Shown piece by piece: positions 54,301 to 64,000 of a DNA stretch of 64,000 nucleotides. Both the position numbers and the translations under genes were made by a program. Location of the stretch: assembly GCA_028551475.1 (NCBI GenBank), contig CM052354.1, forward strand, positions 19,925,258 to 19,989,257, given 5' to 3'. Under the pieces are notes generated by a model. That model did no database searches, was not told the origin of the DNA, and worked only from the letters and a program-made list of their open reading frames with translations. Within the stretch, counting starts at the first letter, position 1. Each line of letters opens with the position of its first letter. Source of the stretch: Casuarina equisetifolia. Its lineage: Eukaryota; Streptophyta; Magnoliopsida; Fagales; Casuarinaceae.

Positions 54301-55106
54301 AAAAAGCTCAAGTCTATATTATAAGCCTATTTGAGATGTACAGTTTGTATAATCTAGTCCATAACTACAATGTGGTCCATATTTGAAAACAACATCCTTA
54401 GCTTCAATTTAAAGTGATGCAAAGGAATTGTCAAAAAAGTTCAAGACATTTGATTTGTCCAAAAGAGTCCAAGAAGGGAAGGTGTTGATGAGAATTAGAC
54501 AACTAGAGTAAACATTTTCCTACAATCTACTTCATTATAGAAACATATCATTTGCATTATCTTTCCATCCAAACCAAAGACATTATTAAGAGTATAGCCA
54601 TAGTTGTATGTCAATTCTTGCAAAAGAGGTACGTTGTTAGCTATAAATTGTACTATTTAAGCTAGTTTCATGTCATGGTGTGAGCTTAAAACATATTGGA
54701 CAAAAAGATTAGGCTCATAGTTATGGTTAATGAACCTAGCAAATTTCCTATGGATCTTGCATCAATGCAAAACTTAGGTAAACCTCAAATTATCAAGCAA
54801 GTTTGAATAATTAATTGTTGGCATAGGTACACCTTGTAATCATTTCTCTATTTTGCCAAGACCCTTCATTGTTTGTAATCAATCAATCTAAAAAGTATTT
54901 TTTTTTAGATATTTTCTAAGTCTTGAGTCCACCTAAATTGATGTCTTAGAAGTTATTAAGTTTGAAGATTGAATAACACACCCTTTCTTTGTGTATAAAA
55001 AACCTTAAGCTTAAACTCTAAGCCTTTTTAAGATGTATAGTTCATACAATCTTATCCATAACCACAAGTTGGTCCACGTCCAAAGACAAGATCCTTAGCT
55101 TTAATT
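51384..55106 (-). pseudogene. Five tandem SUVH4-like pre-SET/SET pseudogene units
   Basis: Five head-to-tail units: 51384-52116, 52117-52881, 52882-53639, 53640-54409 and 54410-55106 (about 733, 765, 758, 770 and 697 bases). On the minus strand each runs from a pre-SET start through SET and post-SET to a short 3' tail. Unit 2 near 52.75-52.87 kb reads VVFEFGPNCGYGPNC, then HRGLKYKLKV and PKKGW, the SUVH pre-SET and SET entry. Unit 3 keeps TNHSCEPN at 53224-53241, matching the conserved NHSC of the S-adenosylmethionine site, and a degraded post-SET ending YCRKLLF. Segments that span several exons in plant SUVH4 genes are continuous here, so the source was spliced RNA. All units contain stops and frame changes. 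SUVH4/KRYPTONITE methylates histone H3 lysine 9 in the nucleus. No function is expected of these copies as protein. Confidence 0.9.
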
Positions 55107-57000
55107 CAAAATGATACAAAAGAACTATCAAAAGATGGGAATTGGGTTGTAGAAGCTAACATTGATATAATCCAAAAAACTAGGTTTTGATAAGAATTAG
55201 GCATTTAAGATAAGCATTTCCTACAATCAACTACACCATATAATTAGTCCATTTGCATTATCTTCCCATCCAAACTAGAGACACCATTAAAGGCATAGCC
55301 ATAATAGTATTTAGTTTATATAGAGGACATATGTTGTCAATTGAAAATAGCATTATTTAAGCTATTTTGATGTCATGGTTCAAACTTAAAACACATTGGA
55401 CAAAAGGGCAAGGTCCACCCTTATGATTAATGAACCTGACACTAGTTTCAATGGATCTTACATCAATGCAAAACTTAGGTACATTTTCATATCTTTAATT
55501 ACTAAGCATGTCTAAAGAATTGATTTTTAGCATAGGTACATCTCGTAATTGCCACTTTCCTTTCCCAAGACCCCTAATTGTTTGCAAGTAATCAATGTTA
55601 AAAATAAAAATATTTTTTAAGATATTTCTAAGTCTTAAGTTTGCCTAAGTATTCATATGTACACATAAACTAGTGCCATGGAAGGTATGAAGTTTGAAGA
55701 TTGAAAAATCCAACTTTCCTTTGGTGTAAAGAAAACCTCAAGTCTATACTTCAAGCTTTTTGAAATGCATGGTTCATATAATCTGGTCTACAACCACAAA
55801 TTAGCCCACATTCAAAGACAACATCTTTAGCTTCAATTAATTTACCACTATTACAAGATATGTAAGGGAAGTTAGAGTCACTAAGTATAGCACAAGCACA
55901 TGTTTTAGAATTACACACATTCGTTGGCAATTGTACCCAATGTTATTTTAGGGAAGCTTTAAATTTTTCGCACCTTAAATAAACTTGCAATACTTGCAAC
56001 CTAGGGATGCAATAAATGGATCATTAACCAAATTCATAAATGGAACAAAAAGATTTTCTTGACTACTAGTGATGTCCTTGCGTACCAATCCATGTATTTA
56101 TGAAACAAACTAAGGGAAATGCCTAAAAGTGAAGTGAACTTGGTTAATGTTTAACATTGGTTGCCCTTCAAGTTGTCTTAGGCTATATTTAAATGCACTA
56201 AACTAAATATAACTTTTTTGGCCCAGTACTACACAATCTTGTACAAGCCATCACATGTGTAAACTTTATCAATGTAATTGCTTTTAGATTTATGGCCACG
56301 AATGACTAACATGAGCTTATTGGTCCATATAGTTCTTGAGTGCTAAATTACCAAGTTCCATTTTCTAATCTTGAATCTAACACTTATTACTAGTTAAATC
56401 ATGTCCATCTTTACTAGTACACATAATATCTTCAACATTACTGAGGTCATCCTTGTACATGCTAGAGAAAACAATAGCAACTGCAGGTAGGAATGTATAA
56501 TTGCCCTACTCCCCTTTCTTATAGCTTTATCCTATATAGTTAACTCATTTTGTCAATAATTGTGAAACCAACCACACTCATTTCAACTCACCCTTAACTG
56601 ATATCCAACCTTAATAACTAGCATATCATTGACTCTTTTTTAAAGGTACAAGATGTTATTATTTTGAAACATCTTAGATGTAGCTTTACTTTGTGTCTTC
56701 CATTGCAATTTCTATTTTCAATTTGAAACCAGGGTTTGAGTTTCTTTTCTTATTGTGTAACCCTTTTTCTTAGATTTTGAAGATTTAGAGGTTTTTTCTT
56801 TTGCTTTTGTTTCCACTTTTGTTGTCTTACACCTTTTTTCTTCTTTTAGCACAAAATGGAGATAATACTTATTAAACACTCTCAACGTGTCCCTCACCTT
56901 GGCATAGCCATTATTCTTTAACATACAAAGTGCACCATTCACTCTCATATTATTTTTAACTTCCAAACTTTAAGTCATTGGCTTGTCCTCCATCCTAAAA
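55107..57000 (-). pseudogene. Long SUVH4/KRYPTONITE-like retropseudogene (linker, SRA, pre-SET/SET)
   Basis: The sixth and most 5' copy is longer than the tandem units. On the minus strand it begins with the linker typical of SUVH4, KVRDTLRVFNKYYLHF (56853-56900), followed by a lysine-rich stretch. Then comes an SRA (YDG) domain with KVYTCDGLYKIV (56232-56267), RQLEGQPMLNINQVHF and DITSSQENLF (to about 55990). The pre-SET entry KLIEAKDVVFECG is at about 55.83 kb, then SET and post-SET to about 55.15 kb. There are no introns, although the parent gene is intron-rich, so this is a processed copy. Several stops and frame changes are visible. The 5' limit is uncertain; sequence to about 57300 could still belong to it. 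In the intact enzyme the SRA domain binds methylated cytosine and the SET domain dimethylates H3K9, feeding CMT3-dependent DNA methylation. The same strand and position inside the copia element suggest capture. Confidence 0.88.
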
Positions 57001-58506
57001 ACATTGGCCATCTTCTCCATCTTTCTATTAGCTTCCTTGAAAGGCACATTTTTGTTAATGTACCTTCTTGTATAGCAATGCTAAAGTCTTTTTCCCTGCT
57101 ACATTTGCAAAAACTGTCCCCTTTGTCCTTTGGCAGCTTTACTTTTTGATGCAGTCATTCCTTTTTCTCCATACTGTTCCTTGATTTTCACACCCATCTT
57201 AAGATTGAAGGTGCCTTGATTTTGATGCTCTCCTCTATGCATTTCTATGATTACACAGACTTCATCATAAGCTATCAATCCTCCTAACAAAAACAAGAAT
57301 AGAAATTAGAAGAAAGGGGGGGATTTTAAAAATCATTAGGGTTTGAATGTTAGAGTTGAGAGTGGTAGGAAGTCCAAAAAGCATAATGGCTATACATATA
57401 CATACACATATATAAGTATCAAACTTGAGATTTCTTAGGCATGCCCATAGGCCTTGATATTGAGTTAAACATTATGGGCTCATGTATTATTTTATGGGCC
57501 ATTATTAGCCTATGGAGTAGGTGGAACATACCAAAATTGACACTTTCAGGCATGGTGGCTAAATTTCTTGTAGATTTGGTAGGAAACTAGTGGTTGTCAA
57601 TTTCCACCAAAAAGAAGGTAACAGTTACTTGAGTTTGGGTTGGCTCCTTCAATGTGCATCTGAGTTCACCTAAAGACATGAATGTGGGTCTTAAGTTGGT
57701 TTTATAATTTAGTAGGGCAAGCATCACAACAACTTGGGTGACGATGGTGTTTTCAATGGCAAAGGCTACCATCAGCATGCTTTGTTCAACAAGTTCGAAA
57801 TGTGCCATTTTGTGAAGAGCATTCCATGAAGATTGTCACAAGCTAGAATGGTCATTTAGGTACAAACCACTACTGTAGTGGTTTGCAATGCATATAGGGA
57901 GTTTAGGCCATGGAAGATGTAAGTTAGATATTCATTATCTCACATGGGTTCATTGGCAATATTTAGTTGGTTAATGATGAAGTTGACTCTTGAACAAATT
58001 TAGTCATTAGTAGTAATCCTTCATGGTGGCATGGAGGTGGAGACAAAAAGTAAAAATGCAGGTAGAGTTTTGTGCTTAGAATTCCTTTTTTAAGTGCTTT
58101 CTAAATTTTTATGAAAGTTTTGTGCAAGCCATTGCCATTACAATTGGATTAAAGCAAGTATTCAAAATTCAACCTCAAGCCATCTAATCATGAATGTGCA
58201 AATTTTGATAAGCAAGATTGGAAACTCAAGTAATGCCTTTATTCTAATCTATCTAAATAAGGAACTCAGGTAGTCATGCAAAAAACTCATTTAGAATGTC
58301 AAGCAGCCCATTCACTTAGAGATATGGCTCAATGTGAGCATGCCAAACAAGGAAGTTTCCTCTATCAAGGTGACACAAACAATTGAGATGGTTGGGTTGT
58401 TATGGTAAGGGTTATAATAGCATGAGTTGCAACATGAAGGTTGGTGTTTATGGAAGCCATGGAAGTATAATTTTTTTTTGGAAAAAAAAAAGGCTTGCAT
58501 TGCCTA

Positions 58507-58519
58507 GCTTTTGATACCA
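58507..58519 (-). other. Primer-binding site of the copia fossil
   Basis: The minus strand reads TGGTATCAAAAGC, close to the initiator tRNA-Met complement TGGTATCAGAGC used by most plant copia elements. It lies just inside the LTR edge. Confidence 0.8.
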
Positions 58520-58520
58520 A

Positions 58521-58851
58521 GTTAGAAATCAACACTACAAGATTGTGGTGTAAGATTAGAAATAAGGTAACCCTAGAGAACAAGTATAATGATAAAGGTA
58601 TTTCCCGAATTGAATAATTCCTCATATGTTTTGTTATAGATTTATAGGAAAAATACAAGAGCATGATTAATATAGGAAGATGGAAAGAATTTGTCTTGAT
58701 TCTTCTTAGATTCCAGTGGAGGAGATGAATATGGAAGTAGTTTGAATTTGAATGTTTTTGAACCAATTCAAAGATTATTTGATTTGGTTTGTTTTCCATT
58801 TTATGAAAGTCTTTTTTGTCCAAGATCATCAACCTCCACCAATTTCTTACA
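58521..58851 (-). repeat. 5' LTR of the copia fossil
   Basis: On the minus strand it starts TGTAAGAAATTGGTGGAGG, a typical plant copia LTR opening, and ends TTGATTTCTAAC next to the primer-binding site, about 330 bases. No partner LTR was found at the other end, so age cannot be estimated from LTR divergence. Confidence 0.7.
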
Positions 58852-59670
58852 TGTTTTCATGACTGATATGAAAACTTGATTATGGCAATTGCTGCTAAAT
58901 TATAATCGGTTGTAAGGTTAGGGATGACATGCATGTGGTGCACACATTCTAATATGACTTGGGCGTAACTTTTAACATGGGGGCATTGACGTGGGCAAGT
59001 GATACTTCTACACGAGGCATCTTCTTATTGTCTTGGCTGAATACTTATGATGAATAAGTCATTTCTCCCCTCCTAAAATTTTCATATTTTGACATGATTT
59101 ATATCATATTCAAATTTACCATTAGACTTTCACACCCTTGAATCACCTCATCTTAGCTATGAAGTAGAATAAAAATAAAAATCTCAAAAACACCATCTCT
59201 TAACAAAGGATGCCTTTGGAAAGAAGAAAAAAGAAGACTAATTGCTCGCACCTACCCATAGTTTAGACTTTATGTAGTTGATTTTCTTGTTGTTTTTGCC
59301 AGTTTCACACATTGATCAATCCTTCTTGCTAAAGGAATTTATAGGTATTTATTTATTACGAGAACCCTCCTTGTTGAAAGTTTTGTTTTTGGAAATTTAT
59401 TATTTTTGACAATAGGCACGTATTAGAAGTCTTATGGCAATAAAGCTACGGTTTTGGCTCTTGTCCCCAAAAACAACTTGACCAAAATAGACCATTTTAC
59501 CCTATTCTTTCCTAGAAATCATTTTCCAGTCCTCAACTTTTCTTTGTTGCAATGAAACCTAGATGGCATCTTCTTCATTTGTGCTGTTTGAGGCAACATC
59601 ATATCATAACCAAAACCTATACAAGATCCTTATTACTTTCCACCACTTATTTGCTTGGCATTTCTCCACA
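58852..59670. other. Spacer between copia fossil and duplication copy B
   Basis: AT-rich DNA without recognisable genes or repeats. Confidence 0.5.
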
Positions 59671-60730
59671 TAAGTGATCTTTAAACGGTATCTAGACCCA
59701 ATTGACTAAATTATCAATATATGGGATTATACTTATTGGTCAAGCGTCATGGAAATTGGCTCATTTATATAAAGCTAATTCCCCCGTGTTTCCTTTTCAT
59801 TAAAACGATAAAGTCGTGCATGTGCTTGGCTGGTCCAAATTGTGGCCCTTCATGAATGAAATATACGGATAGACCAACTCATGCCGTGGACGTTAAACTG
59901 CACCGGGACTCCTATAATTCTTTTGGTCAACTAATGTTACTAAACCGATAAGAACAATGCTGCAATGTACATGACAAAATTTCAAACCATGCTCAAATGC
60001 CCCGAAAGCCATCCGCGTATCCAGGATCAGAGGACAAAACAAAACAGAGACACCGGTGTTATGTTTCTCTATGACCCATTCCTCTGTTCTGGCCATGAAA
60101 ATAGCCGGGAATTTGCACAACCGGCCAAAAGACAAGCACGGGTGAAAGGCCAATAAACCTTTGTACTAGTGTGGTAGGATAGATAAGGCAGAGTCAGAAG
60201 TTTGTCTCCTGGTTGCCTTTCGTATGAGAACGCAAAGAAAAGCAGTTTTTCATTCGAGAAATGTCTTCAAGTCGCTATCGGACAAAACTGCAGTAGTCCC
60301 CCAGAAATTCCCAGAAAAGGATAAGGACAATTTCAAAGACAATTTTCAGGTTGCAGATGAAAAAAGCTTCAAAAGCACGGATGCTTGAAGATAAGATCTT
60401 TTTTGTTTGTGTTACTGTAGTGGTGCAAGCAATTGTCTGATGCGTTTGTATTCTCATGATTTTCCATGTGCTCCCCGACTTTCGATAAAAGCAGCACAAA
60501 TTTTTCACTCGGTGAGAACATTCACATACATTCACGTCACTTAAGAGATCACAAGTAAGATTAAGAGATCACGGGTAACACTTGTTCCAACTGGACACTT
60601 ATCTTTCTTGTCTTCTTCCTTTTCTTTTTTCTCTTTCTTTATCTCTGACTCTCCTCCTCTTCACTCTTTCCCGGCTCCATTAATTTCCAACTGAAAAGAA
60701 AGAAAAGTAGATAACAGAACTACAAACTTC

Positions 60731-60735
60731 ATTAT
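60731..60735. repeat. Target-site duplication, left copy (ATTAT)
   Basis: ATTAT directly flanks the LTR element, is repeated at 62871-62875, and occurs once at the unoccupied site 47531-47535 in copy A. A 5-base duplication is the norm for LTR integrases. Confidence 0.9.
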
Positions 60736-61257
60736 TATTGGGAGAATTCAACAAAGTTGCATCAACTACAATGAAATCGAACACATAAATATAAGAACAC
60801 ACACACCTAAACATAACATACTTAAGAAGTTTGGAACATTACAATGTCCTATGTCCTCTGTAGTTTCTTCTCATTAGATTTTCTCATATATTCCTTTTCT
60901 TCAAATAGGTATCTCATGGATTCTCTCATCAACTAAAATCCATAAGAGAGGCCTTCATCAACAATTAGCCCCCTATGGGGACTCTCTCAACTTGCCCACT
61001 AGGTTTCTCTATATTTCTCCTATTTATAGAGAAACTCTAAAGGAATCCTAGTTGAATACTACTAGAAAAACCTACTTCCACATAAGGATAAGAATCCTAA
61101 TCTAACACTTCTAGGAATAAGGATAAGAATCCTAATCCAACACTACTAGGAAATCCACTACACCTAAAAGATATTTCCTAGTTCCACAATTACATAAAGA
61201 CTCCTGATTGTAATGACAACCATACCCTTTAACTTAATTGTTTCACCAATCCTAACA
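60736..61257 (-). repeat. 3' LTR of the small LTR element
   Basis: 522 bases, matching the other LTR along its full length. It contains an internal tandem duplication of about 35 bases around AAGGATAAGAATCCTAAT. Confidence 0.93.
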
Positions 61258-61270
61258 ATCTCCCCCTTGG
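61258..61270 (-). other. Polypurine tract of the small LTR element
   Basis: The minus strand reads CCAAGGGGGAGAT immediately before the 3' LTR, the usual primer site for plus-strand synthesis. Confidence 0.85.
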
Positions 61271-62333
61271 AACAATTTAGTGCAACATCCTTACACCATA
61301 GGAAAGTATAGAAAATCTCTTCAAATTATCAACTACACAACCACAATCTTTGGAAAGAGAAAGATTGGAGAAACTCTCTTCAACTTCCACAACTATAGTC
61401 TTTGGACAAAGAAAGATTAAGTAAACTCTCTTCAACCACAATCTTTTGAAAGAGAAGATTGCAAAAGACTCTCTTCTACTTCTGCAGCCATAATCTTTTT
61501 GATAGAAAAAGATTAGACAAAACTCTCTTCAAAACAAGCCCGCATCAACTATGCCATCTTGCCTTTTCTTTAAACCACACCTCTCTTAGGTCATACCTCC
61601 TTAGGCACTTCCACTGTAGCCTCTTTTAGGTTACACCTCTCCTAGGCCGTGTTTCTCTCCAGGCATCCACACATTATCATGGGCTTTTTCCATCTAAATG
61701 TGTCCTATACCATTAGGCCTTCAATAAAAGTAAAAATCATGAAACTTTCACAACAATTGAGATCACTCTTTGAAATCCCCAATGAAGAGTCCATCTCCCA
61801 TCCAAAATTGTTAGTGCTTCCCCGGAATCAACCATCGGAGTCTCAATACACCTCATCTGAATATCGACAAACTTGAAAATCCCAAACTTTTACTTCATCA
61901 ATCACATCAACATAGGAGCATCGTGTCAACAAAGAAGCATCACATGCTTCCCCTCAATCAACAATTCATCAACAACATTAACAAAGTGCCCCCCCTCAAA
62001 CATTAATATCTCTATCATTCTCTGTTATCTAACACCACAACTTGAGCTAAATGCTCAGATATAGACAGAGAGATATAGATCTGCACTTTGCAAACCTCAA
62101 TCCACAATTCTAACAACATATTCCAGTTGATCTACATCAATATCATCCAAAAAATCAAACCGGATTTAAGAAAAGAGAAAATCTCACCTCAAAACACATC
62201 AATCTGCTTCTTTAATTGCATTCACCACGTTCGATTCATCATCAATGGTCCCAATCTTCCACAGTCTACGCTCATCGCACCACTTGTTGGCTACCAAACT
62301 TGTCTCCCATACCACTTGTTAGGATCCAAACAT

Positions 62334-62346
62334 GGCTCCGATACCA
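62334..62346 (-). other. Primer-binding site of the small LTR element
   Basis: TGGTATCGGAGCC on the minus strand, complementary to the 3' end of initiator tRNA-Met, two bases from the 5' LTR. It fixes the element's orientation as minus. Confidence 0.88.
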
Positions 62347-62348
62347 CT

Positions 62349-62870
62349 TGTTGGGAGAATTCAACAAAGTTGCATCAACCACAATGAGATCAAACACACA
62401 AATATAAGAACGCACATACCCAAACATAATAGATTTAAGAGGTTCAGAACATTACAATGTCCTACGTCCCCTGTGGTCTCTTCTTATTAGATTTTCTCAT
62501 ATATTTCCTTTCTTCAAATAAGTATCTCATAGATTCTCTCATCAACTAAAATCCATAAGAGAGGCCTTCTTCAACAATTAGCCCCCCATAGGGACTCTCT
62601 CAACTTGCCCACTAGGTTTTTCTATATTTCTCCTATTTATAGAGAAACCCTAAAGGAATCTTAGTTGAATACTACTAGGAAAACCTACTTTCACATAAGG
62701 ATAAGAATCCTAATCCAACACTACTAGGAATAAGGATAAGAATCCTAATCTAACACTACTAGGAAATCCACTACACCTAGAAGATATTTCCTAGTTCTAC
62801 AATTACATAAAGACTCCTGATTGTAATGACAACCATACCTTTGAACTTAATTGTTCCACCAATCCTAACA
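62349..62870 (-). repeat. 5' LTR of the small LTR element
   Basis: 522 bases between the primer-binding site and the right-hand ATTAT duplication (62871-62875), with the same internal 35-base duplication as its partner. Confidence 0.93.
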
Positions 62871-64000
62871 ATTATCAACATATATAGCCAAACACAAAAG
62901 TTGGAAACTCCGCTTTCACGAGAGAGATGTAGTAATCAGCTTGGTTTAACTGCAAAACCAAAACGGTTTTGAAATAAAAGTGAATGGCAGTGCTCTTGTT
63001 TTGTTAGGCAGACTCCCTTGAAATTTGGAGATATTTGGATTACTTGAAGTAACTTTCTGCGACTGGTATTATTGGGAAATAAGATAGTAACAGGTGGAAG
63101 ATCAGGATATTTAATGAGTCTGGCTGTCACCGCTGAGGGTCGGACGATCTTCTGTACCAATGTCTCCCATGCAGCGATTGTCGGAACGTGGCTTCATGAG
63201 AGTAAACTCTCCCTGGATGTTTCGTCAAGACAAGAAGCTACTCCCCAATCAGATATACTAAGAGTAAGCTCCAACTCGGCTCTTCATTGTTCAAACAAGC
63301 AATTTACGACAACATTGACAGATATTTCAACGTTATCTGCATCTCTGTTGGACAGCAACGGTCGTGTCATTTTTTACAATTTCTTTTTTTTTTCGAGTAA
63401 AAAAAAATGAGAGTGATCAAACTTAAGACTTAGTGCAACAGATTTTATTATTTCACATTAAAAAAGCAAGTAAGGTGATCTAATTGTTTAAGAAGGACTA
63501 GTTACCCCTTCCATTGTCGTGAACTTTTAATATTGAATTCAGGCATGTGACATTAGGGTCTTTTATCAATAGTTGATCCAAATTCAAAGAAATACTTTTG
63601 GACGTTCTTGTAAGTAAAAAATACTTTATTACTATTGAAAGGAATGGTAGACCCTTCCATATATATATATATGGATATAAAGAAGAATACAAAATTAAAA
63701 CAAGCCTATTGAGTTGTGAAGTTCTAAATCTATGTGCATACTTTTAATATTCCACCCATATTGACATGAAAGTAATGAAGCCTTTGGTTAAGGGGAGGAT
63801 GAGCCAGGGCGGACTTCGATGTGTGGCTTCCTTCCAGCTTAACAGTCCTAGCTCAAAAGAAAACCTAAAGTCTTCTCACTCTATGTCGCGAAACTTGGAA
63901 GGTTTAAAAGGCTAATTTCAAAACTAAATGATGAAGTTAAAATGGTACGAAAGTCAGCAAGTTCTACCCAAAATCTGTGAATGGGAACGACGACCGGAAC

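Larger units (their letters stand above)
49900..58851 (-). mobile_element. Ty1/copia retrotransposon fossil carrying SUVH4-like sequence, broken
   Basis: Read on the minus strand, in element order: a 5' LTR (58521-58851); a primer-binding site complementary to initiator tRNA-Met (58507-58519); gag-like sequence (about 57640-58480), recognisable by the copia gag pattern INQLNIANEPM followed by EYLTYIFHGL; then about 6 kb of SUVH4-like methyltransferase sequence; then protease-like (about 50990-51260), gag-pre-integrase (about 50690-50940, NSYHRLGHSNYSNV) and integrase (about 49990-50690, with the patterns SLDLIHFDI, YIDDY, RLAKQKHRHI and SYWDFAFET-like) parts. Order and strand are those of one copia element interrupted between gag and pol. 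No reverse transcriptase, RNase H or 3' LTR was recognised, so the 3' part seems lost. It has many breaks and looks old. Confidence 0.85.
60736..62870 (-). mobile_element. Small non-autonomous LTR retroelement with target-site duplication
   Basis: Two LTRs of 522 bases (60736-61257 and 62349-62870) flank 1091 internal bases. On the minus strand the LTR opens TGTTAGGATTGGTG; the primer-binding site TGGTATCGGAGCC (62334-62346) lies two bases inside the 5' LTR, and a polypurine tract CCAAGGGGGAGAT (61258-61270) lies against the 3' LTR. The interior has no gag or pol, only noncoding sequence with an imperfect tandem repeat of about 55 bases around ACTCTCTTCAAC and CACAATCTTT (61331-61530). It is structurally whole as a TRIM/LARD-like element that would need enzymes from another element, most likely copia-type. 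By hand the LTRs differ at about 39 of 522 positions (7-8 percent), nearly all transitions, suggesting an age of a few million years. Confidence 0.93.
59671..64000 (+). repeat. Segmental duplication copy B (runs off the window)
   Basis: Matches copy A block by block: 59671-60535 with 43974-44856, and 60573-60730 plus 62871-64000 with about 47376-48741. The 2.1-kb LTR element between 60736 and 62870 is unique to B. The shared tail ends exactly at the window edge (AATGGGAACGACGACC, as at 48721), so the duplication continues further. It lies about 15.7 kb from A with the copia/SUVH fossil between them. Confidence 0.9.

Noticed and set aside
1-64000. CRISPR arrays, bacterial operons, or plant microRNA genes of the common families
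   Set aside because: Nothing fits; this is plant nuclear DNA, and a by-eye scan found no mature miR156, 160, 164, 166, 167, 171, 172, 319, 390, 396 or 399 sequence.

Overview
This is nuclear DNA from a flowering plant, probably a woody eudicot. It is AT-rich with wide spacers, the genes have GT-AG introns (one over 3 kb), and all four intact genes match angiosperm families. I cannot name the species. Exon models were built by hand from splice signals and family conservation, and each adds up to an open frame.

The first two thirds hold four host genes: an FQR1-type NAD(P)H:quinone oxidoreductase (3469-8179, +), a bHLH112-like transcription factor (17076-19184, -), a WD40 protein of the WDR25/At5g54520 type (27823-31881, +), and a GH3.5/GH3.6-type auxin-amido synthetase (41184-43271, +). 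FQR1 and group II GH3 genes are auxin-induced in Arabidopsis, but nothing shows these distant genes are co-regulated. A broken Ty1/copia fossil (about 9.9-12.7 kb, -), a SINE-like piece, a CACTA-type end and several tandem repeats lie between them.

The last 20 kb is a repeat landscape. A segment of several kb downstream of GH3 (copy A, 43974-48741) recurs in direct orientation at 59671-64000 (copy B, running off the window). Copy B holds a 2.1-kb non-autonomous LTR element (60736-62870) with an ATTAT target duplication; copy A keeps the unoccupied site.

The most striking object lies between the two copies. In a broken Ty1/copia element on the minus strand (about 49.9-58.85 kb), the stretch between gag and protease/integrase is occupied by intronless sequence of a host H3K9 methyltransferase of the SUVH4/KRYPTONITE type. 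One long copy covers the linker, SRA and pre-SET/SET parts. It is followed by five tandem units of about 0.70-0.77 kb that each repeat pre-SET, SET, post-SET and 3' sequence with the same junction. It looks like a retroposed silencing gene carried by, or inserted into, a retrotransposon and then amplified. All copies are decayed.
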